Source: Hydrogenophaga taeniospiralis
GTDB lineage: Bacteria; Pseudomonadota; Gammaproteobacteria; Burkholderiales; Burkholderiaceae_C
Direction of reading: 5' to 3'
Assembly (NCBI RefSeq): GCF_020510445.1
Contig: NZ_JAHBAG010000001.1
Location: 4,192,501-4,256,500, forward strand
DNA length: 64,000 bases
Below are positions 48,240 through 59,968 of this stretch, piece by piece. Numbering within the stretch: the stretch's first letter is position 1; each line of letters opens with the position of its first letter. The notes under the pieces were generated by a model that saw only the letters and a program-made list of their open reading frames with translations, was not told the DNA's origin and did no database searches. The position numbers were made by a program, and so were the translations under genes.

Positions 48240-49529
48240 TCAGCCGGCAGCGACCGACGGTCCGGTCCCCGCCCCGTGCGGGTCCTCCGCCACGTCGGGG
48301 GTTTGCGCCAGCGCCTGCGCCAGGGTCATCTGCGACCAGCGGCTTTCTGACCAGAAGCGCGCGTTGCCGGGCCTGCTCGCCAGCAGCAGGCGGTCCAGCA
48401 GGGGCGCCATCGGGGTCGCCGCCGGGTCCACCAGCAGCACATAGCGCTCGTCCTCTTCGTCCAGCCGGCCCAGCCAGTCCAGCGTCACCAGCGCCGCCAC
48501 CGGCTCTTCGAGCTGCAGCGCGTCCACCCGCAGCACCTGGGCCAGGGCCGACAGGCCCATGCCTTTGGGCGCGTCGTCGCGCACGCGGTGCAACTGTTGC
48601 AGCAGCTCCAGCGCCAGCTGGAAATTCCAGCCTGGGCTGTCGCCGCGCCGCGCCACGCCCGAGAGCAGGCTGGGCAGGTAGGCGGCCACCACCGCGCCCA
48701 GCAGCACGATCACCCAGGCCACGTAGAACCACACCAGCAGGATCGGCACGGTGGCGAAGGTGCCGTACACCACCGAATACGTGGGCACCTGCGCCAGGTA
48801 CAGAGCCAGCGCCTTCTTGGCCAGCTCCAGGCCGATGGCCACGAAGGCGCCACCCACCAGCGCATGGCTCCAGCGCACATGGGTGTTGGGCACGTAGCGG
48901 TAGAGCGCGGCCAGCCCGCCGGTCACCAGCGCGAACTGCACCGAATCCAGCAGCAGGCGGATGCCGCCCGGCATGAACGACACCACGCCGCGCGAGATGG
49001 TCAGGGCGTAGGAAGTGGCGGTGAGGCTGCCGGCCAGCAGCAGCGGCCCCAGGGTCAGCACCGCCCAGTACACCAGCACGCGCTGGGTCAGGGAACGCGC
49101 CTGGCGCACGCGCCAGATGTCGTTGAGCTTGCGGTCGATGGTGAGGATCAGGGCCAGCGCGGTCACCAGCAGCACCAGCGCGCCGGCCCAGCCCATCTGC
49201 CCGGCCTTGTTGGCGAACTGGTTGAGGTAGCTCAGCACCTGCTTGGCGATGTTGTCGGGCACCAGGCTCTGGATCAGCCAGCGCTGCAGCGTGGCCTGCA
49301 GCCGGTCGAACATGGGGAAGGCGCTGAAGATGGCCAGCGCCACGGTGAACAGTGGCACCAGCGAGATGGTGGTGGTGAAGGTCAGGCTGCTGGCGGTCAC
49401 GCCCAGGCGGTCTTCGCGAAAGCGCTCGCGCAGCGTGAAAGCGGTGTTGCGCCAGGGGAATTTCAGCGTGTCGCGCCACAGTTCGCGCAAGAGGGTTTCC
49501 ATCGTCCGCAGACGCTCGATCAGGGTCAT
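48240..49529 (-). CDS. YihY/virulence factor BrkB family membrane protein
   Basis: The 429-residue product belongs to the YihY (formerly RNase BN) family, with about six membrane helices (from ASSLTFTTTISLVPLFTVAL) and a soluble C-terminal region after residue 290. The family function is not known; the old tRNA-processing assignment has been withdrawn. Starts at 49553 and 49502 are also possible. It is convergent with the P450 gene and divergent from the DUF2069 gene. Confidence 0.82.
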   Translation of the reverse strand: MTLIERLRTMETLLRELWRDTLKFPWRNTAFTLRERFREDRLGVTASSLTFTTTISLVPLFTVALAIFSAFPMFDRLQATLQRWLIQSLVPDNIAKQVLSYLNQFANKAGQMGWAGALVLLVTALALILTIDRKLNDIWRVRQARSLTQRVLVYWAVLTLGPLLLAGSLTATSYALTISRGVVSFMPGGIRLLLDSVQFALVTGGLAALYRYVPNTHVRWSHALVGGAFVAIGLELAKKALALYLAQVPTYSVVYGTFATVPILLVWFYVAWVIVLLGAVVAAYLPSLLSGVARRGDSPGWNFQLALELLQQLHRVRDDAPKGMGLSALAQVLRVDALQLEEPVAALVTLDWLGRLDEEDERYVLLVDPAATPMAPLLDRLLLASRPGNARFWSESRWSQMTLAQALAQTPDVAEDPHGAGTGPSVAAG

Positions 49530-49577
49530 CCCGGTATCATGCCATTTGCCCATCACGCGTCCGCGCCCCTCCCCGTC

Positions 49578-50054
49578 ATGCCCGATCCCACCCTTGTTTC
49601 TCCTGCCTCCAACCCGGCGCCCGCCGTGCGCGCCACGCGCTGGCTTGCCGTGGGCAGCCTGCTGGGTCTGATCGTGCTGGGCCTGGCCTGGGAACTCTGG
49701 CTCGCACCGCTGCGCCCGGGTGGTTCGTGGCTGGTGCTCAAGGTGCTGCCGCTGACCCTGCCGCTGGCCGGGCTGCTGAAGAACCGCATGTACACCTACC
49801 GCTGGCTCAGCCTGCTGGTGTGGGTCTATTTCACCGAAGGCGCGGTGCGCGCCACCAGCGAGAGCGGGCTTTCCGCCGCGCTGGCCGGCATCGAGGTGCT
49901 GCTGTGCGTGGCGCTGTTCGTGGCCTGCGCGCTGCACGTGCGCATGCGCTTGCGCGCCGCGGGCAAGGACGCGGTGGAAGCCGACAAGGCCCGCCACGCG
50001 GCCGCCACCAACGCCGCGGCCGATCCCGTGGCAACGCCGTCCCCACACGCATGA
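49578..50054 (+). CDS. DUF2069 membrane protein
   Basis: The 158-residue product has four predicted membrane helices and the pattern of DUF2069 (LLKNRMYTYRWLSLLVWVYFTEGAVRA). Function unknown. Its stop overlaps the start of the following FAD oxidase gene (ATGA), so the two are probably translated together. Confidence 0.78.
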   Translation: MPDPTLVSPASNPAPAVRATRWLAVGSLLGLIVLGLAWELWLAPLRPGGSWLVLKVLPLTLPLAGLLKNRMYTYRWLSLLVWVYFTEGAVRATSESGLSAALAGIEVLLCVALFVACALHVRMRLRAAGKDAVEADKARHAAATNAAADPVATPSPHA

Positions 50055-51475
50055 ATACCTTGCTCAACGAACTGCGGGGCATCGTGGGGGCGCCCCACGT
50101 GCTCACGCACGAAGACCCCGCCACCGATCTGAGCGCCTGGGAGCGGGACTGGCGCCAGCGCGCCCATGGCCGGGCCCTGGCCGTGGTGCGCCCGGGCAGC
50201 ATGGCCGCGGTGGCCGCGGTGGTGAGGGCCTGCGCCGCCGCGGGTGCGTCCATCGTGCCGCAAGGCGGCAACACCGGCCTGGTGGTGGGCTCGGTGCCCG
50301 ACGGCAGCGGCACGCAGGTGGTGCTCAGCCTCACGCGGCTCAACGCTGTGCGCGCCATCGACAGCGCCAACCTCACCATGACGGTGGAGGCCGGCTGCGT
50401 GCTGCAGACGCTGCAGGAAACGGCCGAGAAGGCCGGTTTCCTGTTTCCGCTCTCGCTCGCGGCCGAAGGCAGCTGCACCATCGGCGGCAACCTGGCCGCC
50501 AACGCTGGCGGCACGCAGGTGGTGCGCTATGGCAACGCGCGCGAACTCTGCCTGGGCCTCGAAGTGGTGACCGCGCAGGGCGAGGTCTGGCACGGCCTGA
50601 GCGGCCTGCGCAAGGACAACACCGGCTACGACCTGCGCGATCTGTTCATCGGCAGCGAGGGCACGCTGGGCATCATCACCGCGGCCACCATGAAGCTCTA
50701 CCCGCTGCCCGCCGCCACGCTCACGGCCTGGGCCGCCGTGCCCTCGCTGGAAACGGCGGTGACCCTGCTCGGCCTGGCGCACCAGCACCTGGGCGCGGGC
50801 CTCACCGGCTTCGAAGTCATGGGCCAGTTCGCGCTGGGCCTGGTGGCGAAACATTTCCCGCAGCAGCGCGCGCCGCTGTGGGAAGACACCCCCTATTGCG
50901 TTCTTCTGGAAAACAGCGACAGCGAGTCCGAACAGCACGCCCGCGCGCAGTTCGAGCGCCTGCTGGAAACCGCGTTCGAGAATGGCGTGGTGAGCGACGC
51001 CGTGGTGGCCGAGAGCCTGCAGCAGGCGCACGCGCTCTGGCACATCCGCGAGAGCATTCCGCTGGCGCAGGCCGAAGAAGGCCTGAACATCAAACACGAC
51101 ATCAGCATCCCGGTGTCCAGCATCCCGGCCTTCTGCGAAGAGACCGATGCCTTGCTGGAGCGCGAGATTCCGGGCGTGCGCCTGGTCAACTTCGGCCACC
51201 TGGGCGACGGCAACCTGCACTACAACGTGCAGGCGCCGGCCGATGGCGACCCCAAGGCCTTCCTGCGCGAGCAGGAAGCGCGTGTGAACACCCTGGTGTT
51301 CGACGCGGTGGCACGGTTCAAAGGCTCGATCAGTGCCGAGCACGGCATTGGCAGTCTCAAGGTGGACAAGCTGCCGCACTACAAAGACCCGGTGGCGCTG
51401 GCCCTGATGCGCTCCATCAAACAGGCGCTGGACCCGCAGAACCTGCTCAACCCCGGGCGCGTGCTGTTGCCCTGA
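50051..51475 (+). CDS. FAD-linked D-2-hydroxyacid dehydrogenase
   Basis: The 474-residue product is a flavoenzyme of the GlcD/D-2-hydroxyglutarate dehydrogenase group. The N-terminal FAD domain contains SIVPQGGNTGLVVGSVP and CTIGGNLAANAGGTQVVRYG. The C-terminal cap has VRLVNFGHLGDGNLHYNVQ and FKGSISAEHGIGSLK with the metal and catalytic histidines. It oxidises a D-2-hydroxy acid such as D-lactate or D-2-hydroxyglutarate, passing electrons to an unknown acceptor. No GlcE/GlcF subunits are adjacent. Confidence 0.9.
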   Translation: MNTLLNELRGIVGAPHVLTHEDPATDLSAWERDWRQRAHGRALAVVRPGSMAAVAAVVRACAAAGASIVPQGGNTGLVVGSVPDGSGTQVVLSLTRLNAVRAIDSANLTMTVEAGCVLQTLQETAEKAGFLFPLSLAAEGSCTIGGNLAANAGGTQVVRYGNARELCLGLEVVTAQGEVWHGLSGLRKDNTGYDLRDLFIGSEGTLGIITAATMKLYPLPAATLTAWAAVPSLETAVTLLGLAHQHLGAGLTGFEVMGQFALGLVAKHFPQQRAPLWEDTPYCVLLENSDSESEQHARAQFERLLETAFENGVVSDAVVAESLQQAHALWHIRESIPLAQAEEGLNIKHDISIPVSSIPAFCEETDALLEREIPGVRLVNFGHLGDGNLHYNVQAPADGDPKAFLREQEARVNTLVFDAVARFKGSISAEHGIGSLKVDKLPHYKDPVALALMRSIKQALDPQNLLNPGRVLLP

Positions 51476-51524
51476 ACCCGGCAGCGGGGCCACCTGCCCC
51501 CTTGCACACCCCGAGATTCGCTGC

Positions 51525-52682
51525 TTGGCCCACCTGCTCCTGCTCGCCATCGTCTACGTGTCCTTCGTCAGCCTGGGGCTGCCCGACGCCGTCATGGGCG
51601 TGATCTGGCCGGCTATGCGGGCCGACATGGGCCAACCCCTGGCCGCCGTGGGCGTGCTAACCATCACCATGACGGTGTGCGCCGCCCTCAGCGCCGGCTT
51701 TGCCGGGCGCATCGTCGCGCGGGTGGGCACCGGCGTGGTGGTGGCAGCCAGTTGCCTGATGACCGCGCTGGCCCTGGTGGGCTTCTCCGTCGCACCCTCG
51801 TTTGCCTGGCTGGTGCTGCTGGGCATTCCGCTGGGCGCGGGCGGTGGCGCGGTCGATGCCAGCCTGAACCACTTCGTCGCCGCGCACTACTCGTCGCGCC
51901 ACATGAACTGGCTGCACGGCTTCTGGGGTGTGGGGGCCACCACCGGCCCGGCCGTGATGGGCCTGGCGCTCGCCGGCCCGGGCGGCTGGACCCGCGGTGT
52001 GCTCACCCTCGGGCTGGCCCAGCTCACGCTGGCCGCGCTGCTCTGGGCCACGCTGTCGCTCTGGCGGCGCGAACGCAGCCACCCGACCGATGCCGCTGCG
52101 GCGGACGAGCCGCCCGTGGTGTTCAAACCGGTCGCGCGCCGCGCCCTGTGGCTGGCGCCGCTGTGTTTCCTGTTCTACGTGGCGGCCGAGATGGGCACCG
52201 GCCTGTGGGCCGCCAGCATCCTGGTCCACCGGGGCACCAACCTGGCCCAGTCGGGTTTCTGGGTCTCGGTGTATTTTGGGTCCATCACCGCCGGGCGTTT
52301 TGGCGTCGGCCTGGTGTCCAACCGCCTGGGCAACCGGCGGCTGGTGGGCCTGGGGGTCACGCTGGCCCTGGTGGGCGCTGTGCTGTTCGCCCTGCCGGGT
52401 CTGCCGGCGGCGCTGTCGCTGGCCGGCCTGGTGCTCATGGGCCTGGGCTGCGCCCCCGTGTTTCCTTCGCTGATGCACGAGGCCGCGCGGCGCTTTCCGG
52501 CGGACGTGGCGCGCACGGTGATTGGCCGGCAGATGATGGCCGCCTACGCGGGCGGCTCGGTCATCCCGGCGGCGTTTGGCCTGCTGGCCACCTGGGTCGG
52601 GCTCGGCGCGGTGATACCGGTGGTGGTGCTGCTGCTGATCGCCCTGCTGTGGGCGACCCGCGCCCTCGACCGGCTGACCTGA
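51525..52682 (+). CDS. MFS transporter
   Basis: The 385-residue product is a 12-helix major facilitator (FVSLGLPDAVMGVIWPAMRADMG at the start; HGFWGVGATTGPAVMG in the middle). The start codon is probably TTG at 51525, since no ATG lies early enough to keep the first helix. The substrate is not known. It ends 12 bp from the convergent glutathione transferase gene. Confidence 0.82.
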   Translation: MAHLLLLAIVYVSFVSLGLPDAVMGVIWPAMRADMGQPLAAVGVLTITMTVCAALSAGFAGRIVARVGTGVVVAASCLMTALALVGFSVAPSFAWLVLLGIPLGAGGGAVDASLNHFVAAHYSSRHMNWLHGFWGVGATTGPAVMGLALAGPGGWTRGVLTLGLAQLTLAALLWATLSLWRRERSHPTDAAAADEPPVVFKPVARRALWLAPLCFLFYVAAEMGTGLWAASILVHRGTNLAQSGFWVSVYFGSITAGRFGVGLVSNRLGNRRLVGLGVTLALVGAVLFALPGLPAALSLAGLVLMGLGCAPVFPSLMHEAARRFPADVARTVIGRQMMAAYAGGSVIPAAFGLLATWVGLGAVIPVVVLLLIALLWATRALDRLT

Positions 52683-52694
52683 GACGGTGTGACC

Positions 52695-53315
52695 TCACGT
52701 GGGTTTGATGCGTGCCTCGTTGATCCGGGCCGAGCGCTGCCAGGCCGGCCGCGCCCGCACCCGCGCGGCATAGGCCTCGAACACCGGCCGCTTCTCGATG
52801 GTGCCGAACATCAGGCCCCAGACCAGGCTGGACCCCACGTAAACATCGGCCACGGTGAACTGCTCACCGCACACGTACGGCCCCTTCGACAGCCCGAGCT
52901 CCAGTGCATGCATCGTGTCGGCGTAACTGCCGAAGCCCACCATCACACTGCGGCCCTCGGGCACCTCCCAGCCGAGCGCGCGCGCCACGGCCGCTTGCTC
53001 CAGCGGCCCGGCGGCGAAAAACAGCCAGCGGTAGTAGTCGGCCCGGGCCGGCGAGTCGGGCGGCGGGACCAGGCCTTTTTCCGGGAACCGGTCGCCCAGG
53101 TAGGCGCAGATGGCCGCCGCCTCGGTCACCACCGCGTCGCCATGGCGCAGCGCCGGCACCTTGCCCATGGGGTTGACCGCCAGGTAATCCGGCGCCTTCA
53201 TGGTGGTGCCGTAGTCCAGCCAGACGGTTTCGTAGGGCTCGTCCAGTTCTTCCATCATCCAGTGCGCGATGCGGCCGCGGGATTGGGGGTTGGTGTAGAG
53301 CGTGAGTGAAGACAT
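52695..53315 (-). CDS. Glutathione S-transferase family protein
   Basis: The 206-residue product has the thioredoxin-like N-terminal domain ([47 protein letters not shown]). The helical C-terminal domain includes [18 protein letters not shown]. The arginine in QSRGR replaces the more usual catalytic serine or tyrosine region. The ATG at 53315 follows CAGGAGACCTCGCC. It is divergent from thyA. Confidence 0.88.
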   Translation of the reverse strand: MSSLTLYTNPQSRGRIAHWMMEELDEPYETVWLDYGTTMKAPDYLAVNPMGKVPALRHGDAVVTEAAAICAYLGDRFPEKGLVPPPDSPARADYYRWLFFAAGPLEQAAVARALGWEVPEGRSVMVGFGSYADTMHALELGLSKGPYVCGEQFTVADVYVGSSLVWGLMFGTIEKRPVFEAYAARVRARPAWQRSARINEARIKPT

Positions 53316-53451
53316 GGCGAGGTCTCCTGTGGGCGGTACAACGAGGTCGCATCGTAGCCGGCTGGCGCGTACCGGTCCACCCCGGCGCAGGGGTGATGTG
53401 GAGCGGGCACAATCGCGGTTTGGCCCGCCCGTTGCCCACCGAAGTTGCCCC

Positions 53452-54297
53452 ATGACCGACCACCTCCCCCTGCGCCCCGTGCGTTCTCAATACGAAGATT
53501 TCATGCGCCACGTCTTTGAGAACGGCGTGCACAAAGGCGACCGCACCGGCACCGGCACCAAGAGCGTGTTCGGCCACCAGATGCGCTTCGACCTGAACGA
53601 AGGTTTCCCGCTGGTGACCACCAAGAAGGTGTTCCTCAAGGCCATCATCGTCGAACTGCTGTGGTTCCTGCGCGGTGACAGCAACGTGAAATGGCTGCAG
53701 GAACGCGGCTGCACCATCTGGGACGAATGGGCGCGCGCCGACGGCGACCTCGGCCCGGTCTATGGGGTGCAGTGGCGCAGCTGGCCCACGCCCGACGGCG
53801 GCCACATCGACCAGATCGCCGACGTCATGCAGACGCTCAAGACCAACCCCGACTCGCGCCGCATCATCGTGAGCGCCTGGAACGTGGCCGAGCTGGACAA
53901 GATGGCACTCATGCCCTGCCACGCCTTTTTCCAGTTCTACGTGGCACCGGCCACCGAACCCGGCGGGCGCGGCAAGCTCAGTTGCCAGCTCTACCAGCGC
54001 AGCGCCGACATCTTCCTCGGCGTTCCCTTCAACATCGCCAGCTACGCCCTGCTCACCCACATGGTGGCGCAGCAGTGCGACCTGGACGTGGGCGACTTCA
54101 TCTGGACCGGCGGCGACTGCCACATCTACAGCAACCACCACGAGCAGGTGGCGCTTCAGCTGAGCCGCACGCCCTTCGCCTACCCCACGCTGAACATCAA
54201 GCGCCGACCGGCTTCGATCTTCGATTACGAGTACGAGGATTTCGAGGTGCTCGGCTACGAGAGCCACCCGGCCATCAAAGCACCCGTCGCGGTTTGA
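53452..54297 (+). CDS. thyA: Thymidylate synthase
   Basis: The 281-residue product methylates dUMP to dTMP using methylene-tetrahydrofolate. The catalytic cysteine is Cys156 in [26 protein letters not shown], the substrate arginines in [12 protein letters not shown] and GDCHIYSNH are typical. The dihydrofolate reductase needed to recycle its folate product lies about 0.9 kb downstream. Confidence 0.97.
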   Translation: MTDHLPLRPVRSQYEDFMRHVFENGVHKGDRTGTGTKSVFGHQMRFDLNEGFPLVTTKKVFLKAIIVELLWFLRGDSNVKWLQERGCTIWDEWARADGDLGPVYGVQWRSWPTPDGGHIDQIADVMQTLKTNPDSRRIIVSAWNVAELDKMALMPCHAFFQFYVAPATEPGGRGKLSCQLYQRSADIFLGVPFNIASYALLTHMVAQQCDLDVGDFIWTGGDCHIYSNHHEQVALQLSRTPFAYPTLNIKRRPASIFDYEYEDFEVLGYESHPAIKAPVAV

Positions 54298-55184
54298 TCA
54301 CCCGCCGCCAGCTCTGGGCGCTGCTGGCCCTCACGCTCATGTGGGGTGTCAACTGGCCCATGATGAAACTCTCGCTGCAGCAGTTGAGCCCGCTGTATTT
54401 CCGCGCCAGCACCATGCTGATCGGCGCGGCCTGGCTGTTCGTCTACGTGGCCGCCCAAGGCGAGCGCATGCGCCCGACCGGGCGCGAGTGGGCCGCCATC
54501 GCCTGGCTCGGCCTGCCCAACGTGCTGGGCTGGCACACGCTGTCCATCTTCGGCGTGCAGGAACTGGCGTCGGGTCGCGCGGCCATCCTGGGCTTCACCA
54601 TGCCCATCTTCACGGTGCTGATCGGCGCGGCCTTCTTCGGCGAACGCATCACGCCGCGCGTGCGCCTGGCGGTGGTCTGCGTGGCGCTCGCCATCGCCCT
54701 GCTGCTGTGGCACGAGCTGCAGCGCCTCTCGGGTCGCCCCGCGGGCGTGGTCTGGATGCTCGGGGCCGCCGCGTCCTGGGCGCTGGGCACGCTGATGTTT
54801 CGCCGCGCCCACCTCACGCTCACGCCCATGGTGGTCACGGTCTGGATGCTGCTGCTGGGCAGTGGTGTGTTGTGGGCCTTGGCGCTCACGCTGGAGCCGC
54901 TGCCGCAACCGGCCACGTTCACCCCCATGATGTGGACCAGCCTGGCCTACGGCGCGCTCATCAACTACGGCCTGGCGCAGCTGATCTGGTTCGGCATGGC
55001 GCGCGACCTGCCGCCGGCCACCAGCGCCATGAGCGTGATGGCGATCCCGCTGGTGGGCACGCTCAGCGCCACCGTCATCGTGGGCGAAGTGCCGCACTGG
55101 CAGGACTGGCTGGCCATGGTCTTCGTGATGCTGGCGATTGCCAGCGTGCTGTGGCCCGCACGCAAAGCGGCGGCGGCACAATAG
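54294..55184 (+). CDS. EamA/DMT-family transporter
   Basis: The 296-residue product is a ten-helix drug/metabolite transporter with two EamA repeats ([41 protein letters not shown]). No ATG exists before the first helix. A TTG at 54294 overlaps the thyA stop (TTGA) and keeps the whole first helix, so translational coupling to thyA is likely. It ends four bases before folA and thus sits inside a thyA-folA unit. Substrate unknown. Confidence 0.85.
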   Translation: MITRRQLWALLALTLMWGVNWPMMKLSLQQLSPLYFRASTMLIGAAWLFVYVAAQGERMRPTGREWAAIAWLGLPNVLGWHTLSIFGVQELASGRAAILGFTMPIFTVLIGAAFFGERITPRVRLAVVCVALAIALLLWHELQRLSGRPAGVVWMLGAAASWALGTLMFRRAHLTLTPMVVTVWMLLLGSGVLWALALTLEPLPQPATFTPMMWTSLAYGALINYGLAQLIWFGMARDLPPATSAMSVMAIPLVGTLSATVIVGEVPHWQDWLAMVFVMLAIASVLWPARKAAAAQ

Positions 55185-55188
55185 CGCC

Positions 55189-55692
55189 ATGCCCGCCCAA
55201 GCCACCCGACTGCATCTCATCTTCGCCCGCGCCGCCAACGGCGTGATCGGCAAGGACAACGCCCTGCCCTGGCACCTGCCCGAGGACATGGCGCATTTCA
55301 AGCGCACCACGCTGGGTTGCCCGGTGATCATGGGCCGCAAGACCTGGGACTCGCTGCCGCCGAAGTTCCGCCCGCTGCCGGGGCGCCTGAACATCGTGAT
55401 CACCCGCGACGCGGGCTGGCAGGCCGACGGCGCCACCCGCGCCTGCTCACTGTCCGAGGCCCTGGCGGCCTGCCCGCCCGGCACCGACGCCTGGGTGATC
55501 GGCGGCGCGCAGATCTACGCCCAGGCCCAGCCGCTGGCCAGCAGTGCCGTGGTGACCGAGATCGCGCGGGATTTCGAGGGCGATGCCTTCGCCCCGGTTT
55601 TCGGCCCCGAGTGGAAAGAGAGCACGCGCGAGACCCATATCTCGGTCAACGGTCTGCCGTTCGCCTTCGTCACCTACACCCGCCAGCCCTGA
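55189..55692 (+). CDS. folA: Dihydrofolate reductase
   Basis: The 167-residue product reduces dihydrofolate with NADPH. LIFARAANGVIGKDNALPWHLPEDMAHFK contains the substrate aspartate, PVIMGRKTWDSLP the NADPH loop, and DAWVIGGAQIYAQ the conserved GG. It works with thyA in the same transcription unit. Confidence 0.96.
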   Translation: MPAQATRLHLIFARAANGVIGKDNALPWHLPEDMAHFKRTTLGCPVIMGRKTWDSLPPKFRPLPGRLNIVITRDAGWQADGATRACSLSEALAACPPGTDAWVIGGAQIYAQAQPLASSAVVTEIARDFEGDAFAPVFGPEWKESTRETHISVNGLPFAFVTYTRQP

Positions 55693-55708
55693 ACCGGCCC
55701 GACACACC

Positions 55709-56473
55709 ATGCAGCTCGCCACCTGGAACATCAACTCGCTCACCGTGCGCCTGCCCCAGGTGCTGGACTGGCTGGCCGCGAACCCGGTGGACGTGCTGGC
55801 GCTGCAGGAGCTCAAGCTCGCCGACGACAAGTTTCCCACGCAGGCGTTCGCCGACATCGGCTACCAGGCGCAGTGCTTCGGGCAGAAGACCTACAACGGC
55901 GTGGCGCTGCTGAGCAAGGCACCCGCCAGCGAGGTCATCAGGAACATCCCGGGTTTCGCCGACGAACAATCGCGCGTGCTGTGCGCCACCATCGACGGCG
56001 TGCGGGTGATCGGTGCCTACTTTCCCAACGGCCAGGAACCCGGCAGCGAAAAGTTTGCTTACAAGATGCGCTGGCTTGATGCGCTGCGCGACTGGGTGCG
56101 CACCGAAATGGCCGCACACCCGCAACTGGTGCTGATGGGCGACTACAACATCACCTTCGACGACGCCGATGTGTGGGACCCGGTGGGCCTGCGTGAAACC
56201 ATCCACTGCACGACCGAAGAGCGCACCCATCTGCAGGCGCTCATCGGCCTGGGCCTGTGCGACGCGGTGCGCCTGTTTCCGCAGCCCGAGAAAAACTACA
56301 GCTGGTGGGACTACCGCGACCTCGCCTTCCGCCGCAACCGTGGCCTGCGCATCGACCACATCCTGATCAGCGAAGCGCTGAAGGCCCGCACCACGGCTTG
56401 CGGGATCGACAAGGCGCCGCGCAAGAACGAGCGCCCCAGCGACCACGCGCCGGTGGTTCTGACACTCGGATAA
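55709..56473 (+). CDS. xth: Exodeoxyribonuclease III
   Basis: The 254-residue product is an AP endonuclease of the ExoIII type for base-excision repair. Catalytic segments are visible: ATWNINSLTVRLP, LQELKL with the metal glutamate, GAYFPNG, MGDYNITFDDAD, RIDHILIS and PSDHAPVVLTL with the final Asp-His pair. It follows folA by 16 bp. Confidence 0.95.
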   Translation: MQLATWNINSLTVRLPQVLDWLAANPVDVLALQELKLADDKFPTQAFADIGYQAQCFGQKTYNGVALLSKAPASEVIRNIPGFADEQSRVLCATIDGVRVIGAYFPNGQEPGSEKFAYKMRWLDALRDWVRTEMAAHPQLVLMGDYNITFDDADVWDPVGLRETIHCTTEERTHLQALIGLGLCDAVRLFPQPEKNYSWWDYRDLAFRRNRGLRIDHILISEALKARTTACGIDKAPRKNERPSDHAPVVLTLG

Positions 56474-56499
56474 CAACCGAAGGCGCCGCCGGCGCGAAA

Positions 56500-56586
56500 T
56501 GCCTCAACCCAGAATGCCGCGGAACTGGTTTCGCCAGGCCGCAGGCATTGCCCCCTGCAGGGGGTGGCGCGAAGCGCCGCGGGGGG
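56500..56586 (-). repeat. GC-rich 3'-end element, copy F
   Basis: This minus-orientation copy abuts the ntrC stop codon and fills the gap to the convergent exonuclease gene. It carries the GGCGCTTCGCGCC-type arm, the CCCCC-tgca-GGGGG hairpin and the CTGGG end shared with copy D. It is flanked by a short GGCGCCGCCGGCGC palindrome on the exonuclease side. Confidence 0.6.
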
Positions 56587-58140
<1,554 letters not shown>

Positions 58141-58184
58141 GTGTTCTGTGTCCCTTCGTCAGGCGCGGCGTTGTGAGTTCGGTT

Positions 58185-59321
58185 TCATGGCAACGGAATC
58201 AGCAGTTTGAAATCCGTGTGACCCGGGACGCTCTCACACTCGATCAGACCATGGTGCTGCTGGACAAAGGTTTGTGCCAGCGTGAGGCCAAGGCCGGAGC
58301 CGCCATCGCGCCCCGACACCAGCGGGAAAAAGATGCGGTCCTTGATCGAGTCTGGAACCCCAGGCCCGTTGTCGATCACATGCAATTCCAGTGCCAGCCG
58401 ATAACGCTGCTTGCCGAAGGTCACTTGCCGCCCCACCCGCGTGCGGAACGTGATCTGCGCGTCGCCCTCCGCGATGCGCTCGCCCAGCGCCTGGGCCGCG
58501 TTGTGCGCGATGTTGAGCACCGCCTGGATCAGCTGTTCGCGGTCGCCCCGGAACTCGGGGATGGATGTGTCGTAGTCGCGCACCACGCGCAGGCCCTTGG
58601 GAAACTCGGCCACGATCAGCGAGCGCACGCGCTCACACACCTCGTGGATGTTCACGTCGCCCACCACGTGCGGGCGCCGGTGTGGCGCCAGCAGCCGGTC
58701 CACCAGCGACTGCAAGCGGTCCGCCTCGTGGATGATGACCTGCGTGTATTCGATCAGCTCCTTGGACTCCAGCTCCATCTGCAGCAGTTGCGCCGCGCCG
58801 CGGATGCCGCCCAGCGGGTTCTTGATCTCGTGCGCGAGGTTGCGGATCAGCTCCTTGTTGGCCTGCGCCTGGTCGATCAAACGCTCTTCGCGTTCCTGCC
58901 GGGTCTGCTGCTCCAGCGGCAGCAGCTCGACGATGACCTCCCCCGGGGTTTCGGTCTGTGCCACCACCACATGCACGGGCAACGGCTCGTGCGTCGCACG
59001 CCGGAGCCAGGCGTCGTAACGCAGCGCGGCAAATTCGTTGCCGCGGGCGCCGCTCAAGGCGCTCTGCAACAGCGTGGGTTCGGTGAAGCAGTCTTGCAGC
59101 AAAGCGCCGGTGATGCTGCGTCGTGACATGCCCAGCGCATCCTCCAGTGCCGCGTTGGCATACAGAATGGCGCCGTCGGAAGCGACCACGGCCACCAGGG
59201 TGGCCAGCAGATCCAGCGAATGGAAACGCAGCGCGTTGGCCGCAGGCCGCGCCACCGGCCGGGCAGGCGCTGCGGGGCTGTCCGCGGAAAGGGATGGGGT
59301 GGGGGGGGCTGGCTTTTTCAA
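58185..59321 (-). CDS. ntrB: Nitrogen regulation sensor kinase NtrB
   Basis: The 378-residue product is the cytoplasmic histidine kinase that phosphorylates NtrC under control of PII. A low-complexity N terminus precedes a PAS domain (about 33-140). The H-box NLAHEIKNPLGGIRGAAQLL gives His164. The ATPase domain contains VIDNGPGVPD and GGSGLGLTLAQ. It lacks membrane helices, as expected. Confidence 0.96.
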   Translation of the reverse strand: MKKPAPPTPSLSADSPAAPARPVARPAANALRFHSLDLLATLVAVVASDGAILYANAALEDALGMSRRSITGALLQDCFTEPTLLQSALSGARGNEFAALRYDAWLRRATHEPLPVHVVVAQTETPGEVIVELLPLEQQTRQEREERLIDQAQANKELIRNLAHEIKNPLGGIRGAAQLLQMELESKELIEYTQVIIHEADRLQSLVDRLLAPHRRPHVVGDVNIHEVCERVRSLIVAEFPKGLRVVRDYDTSIPEFRGDREQLIQAVLNIAHNAAQALGERIAEGDAQITFRTRVGRQVTFGKQRYRLALELHVIDNGPGVPDSIKDRIFFPLVSGRDGGSGLGLTLAQTFVQQHHGLIECESVPGHTDFKLLIPLP

Positions 59322-59326
59322 GCCGC

Positions 59327-59866
59327 TTATTTTGCGGCAGTTCCGGGGGAGCCCGCGGAACCATCGAGTCGGCTCAATTCGCGGCGGATACCCGCCACAT
59401 CGGCCTCGGCCCGGGCCACGGCCGCCTTGAGCTCGGCCACGCGGTCCAGATAGCGCTGGTAGTTGCGCGATTCAATGCCCTGCTTCTCGGGCTCGCCGTT
59501 GGCGTACTCCTTTTGGGCCTGCGCCAGACGCTCTTCGGCTTTGCGCAGCTCCGCCGCGAGAATGGCACGCGCGTCGCTGTCACGGGCACGCTGCTCTGGA
59601 GAGTTGATGCGCTGCTCACCCCCCCCACGCGCGGCGGGCGTGGCGGCGGCGGGCCGGCTGGCCTGCGGCGTGATGCCCTGCACGATGGTAATGTTGCCTC
59701 CCTCCATCAGCTTGCAGCCACGGTTTTTGGCCACCTGGGCGTTGTTGGTGTATTCGTTGCCGCAGCGGTAAATGCGTTCCTGGGCCTGCGCCTGAACCAC
59801 AAACAAACCAGCTGCACCGGCAATCAACCAACGAATAGCGTAGGGAGGCAAGGGAATCAACAACAC
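59327..59866 (-). CDS. Periplasmic coiled-coil protein of unknown function
   Basis: The 179-residue product has a probable signal peptide (residues 1-28, WLIAGAAGLFVVQAQAQ). A short Cys-containing region (RIYRCGNEYTNNAQVAKNRGC) resembles the DUF4124 type. A charged coiled coil follows (about 90-165, AAELRKAEERLAQAQKEY). It ends five bases from the ntrB start, between glnA and ntrB, so it may be part of the glnA-ntrBC transcription unit. No enzymatic motif is visible. Confidence 0.7.
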   Translation of the reverse strand: MLLIPLPPYAIRWLIAGAAGLFVVQAQAQERIYRCGNEYTNNAQVAKNRGCKLMEGGNITIVQGITPQASRPAAATPAARGGGEQRINSPEQRARDSDARAILAAELRKAEERLAQAQKEYANGEPEKQGIESRNYQRYLDRVAELKAAVARAEADVAGIRRELSRLDGSAGSPGTAAK

Positions 59867-59968
59867 GTCTCTCCAAGCGCCGGCGGCGCGTGTTCATCAC
59901 ATTTCAGTATGACCGAAAACCGTCCAAAAAGTGCCTGCGTCCCAGCGCAGGGTGGTGAATTTGCCTCA

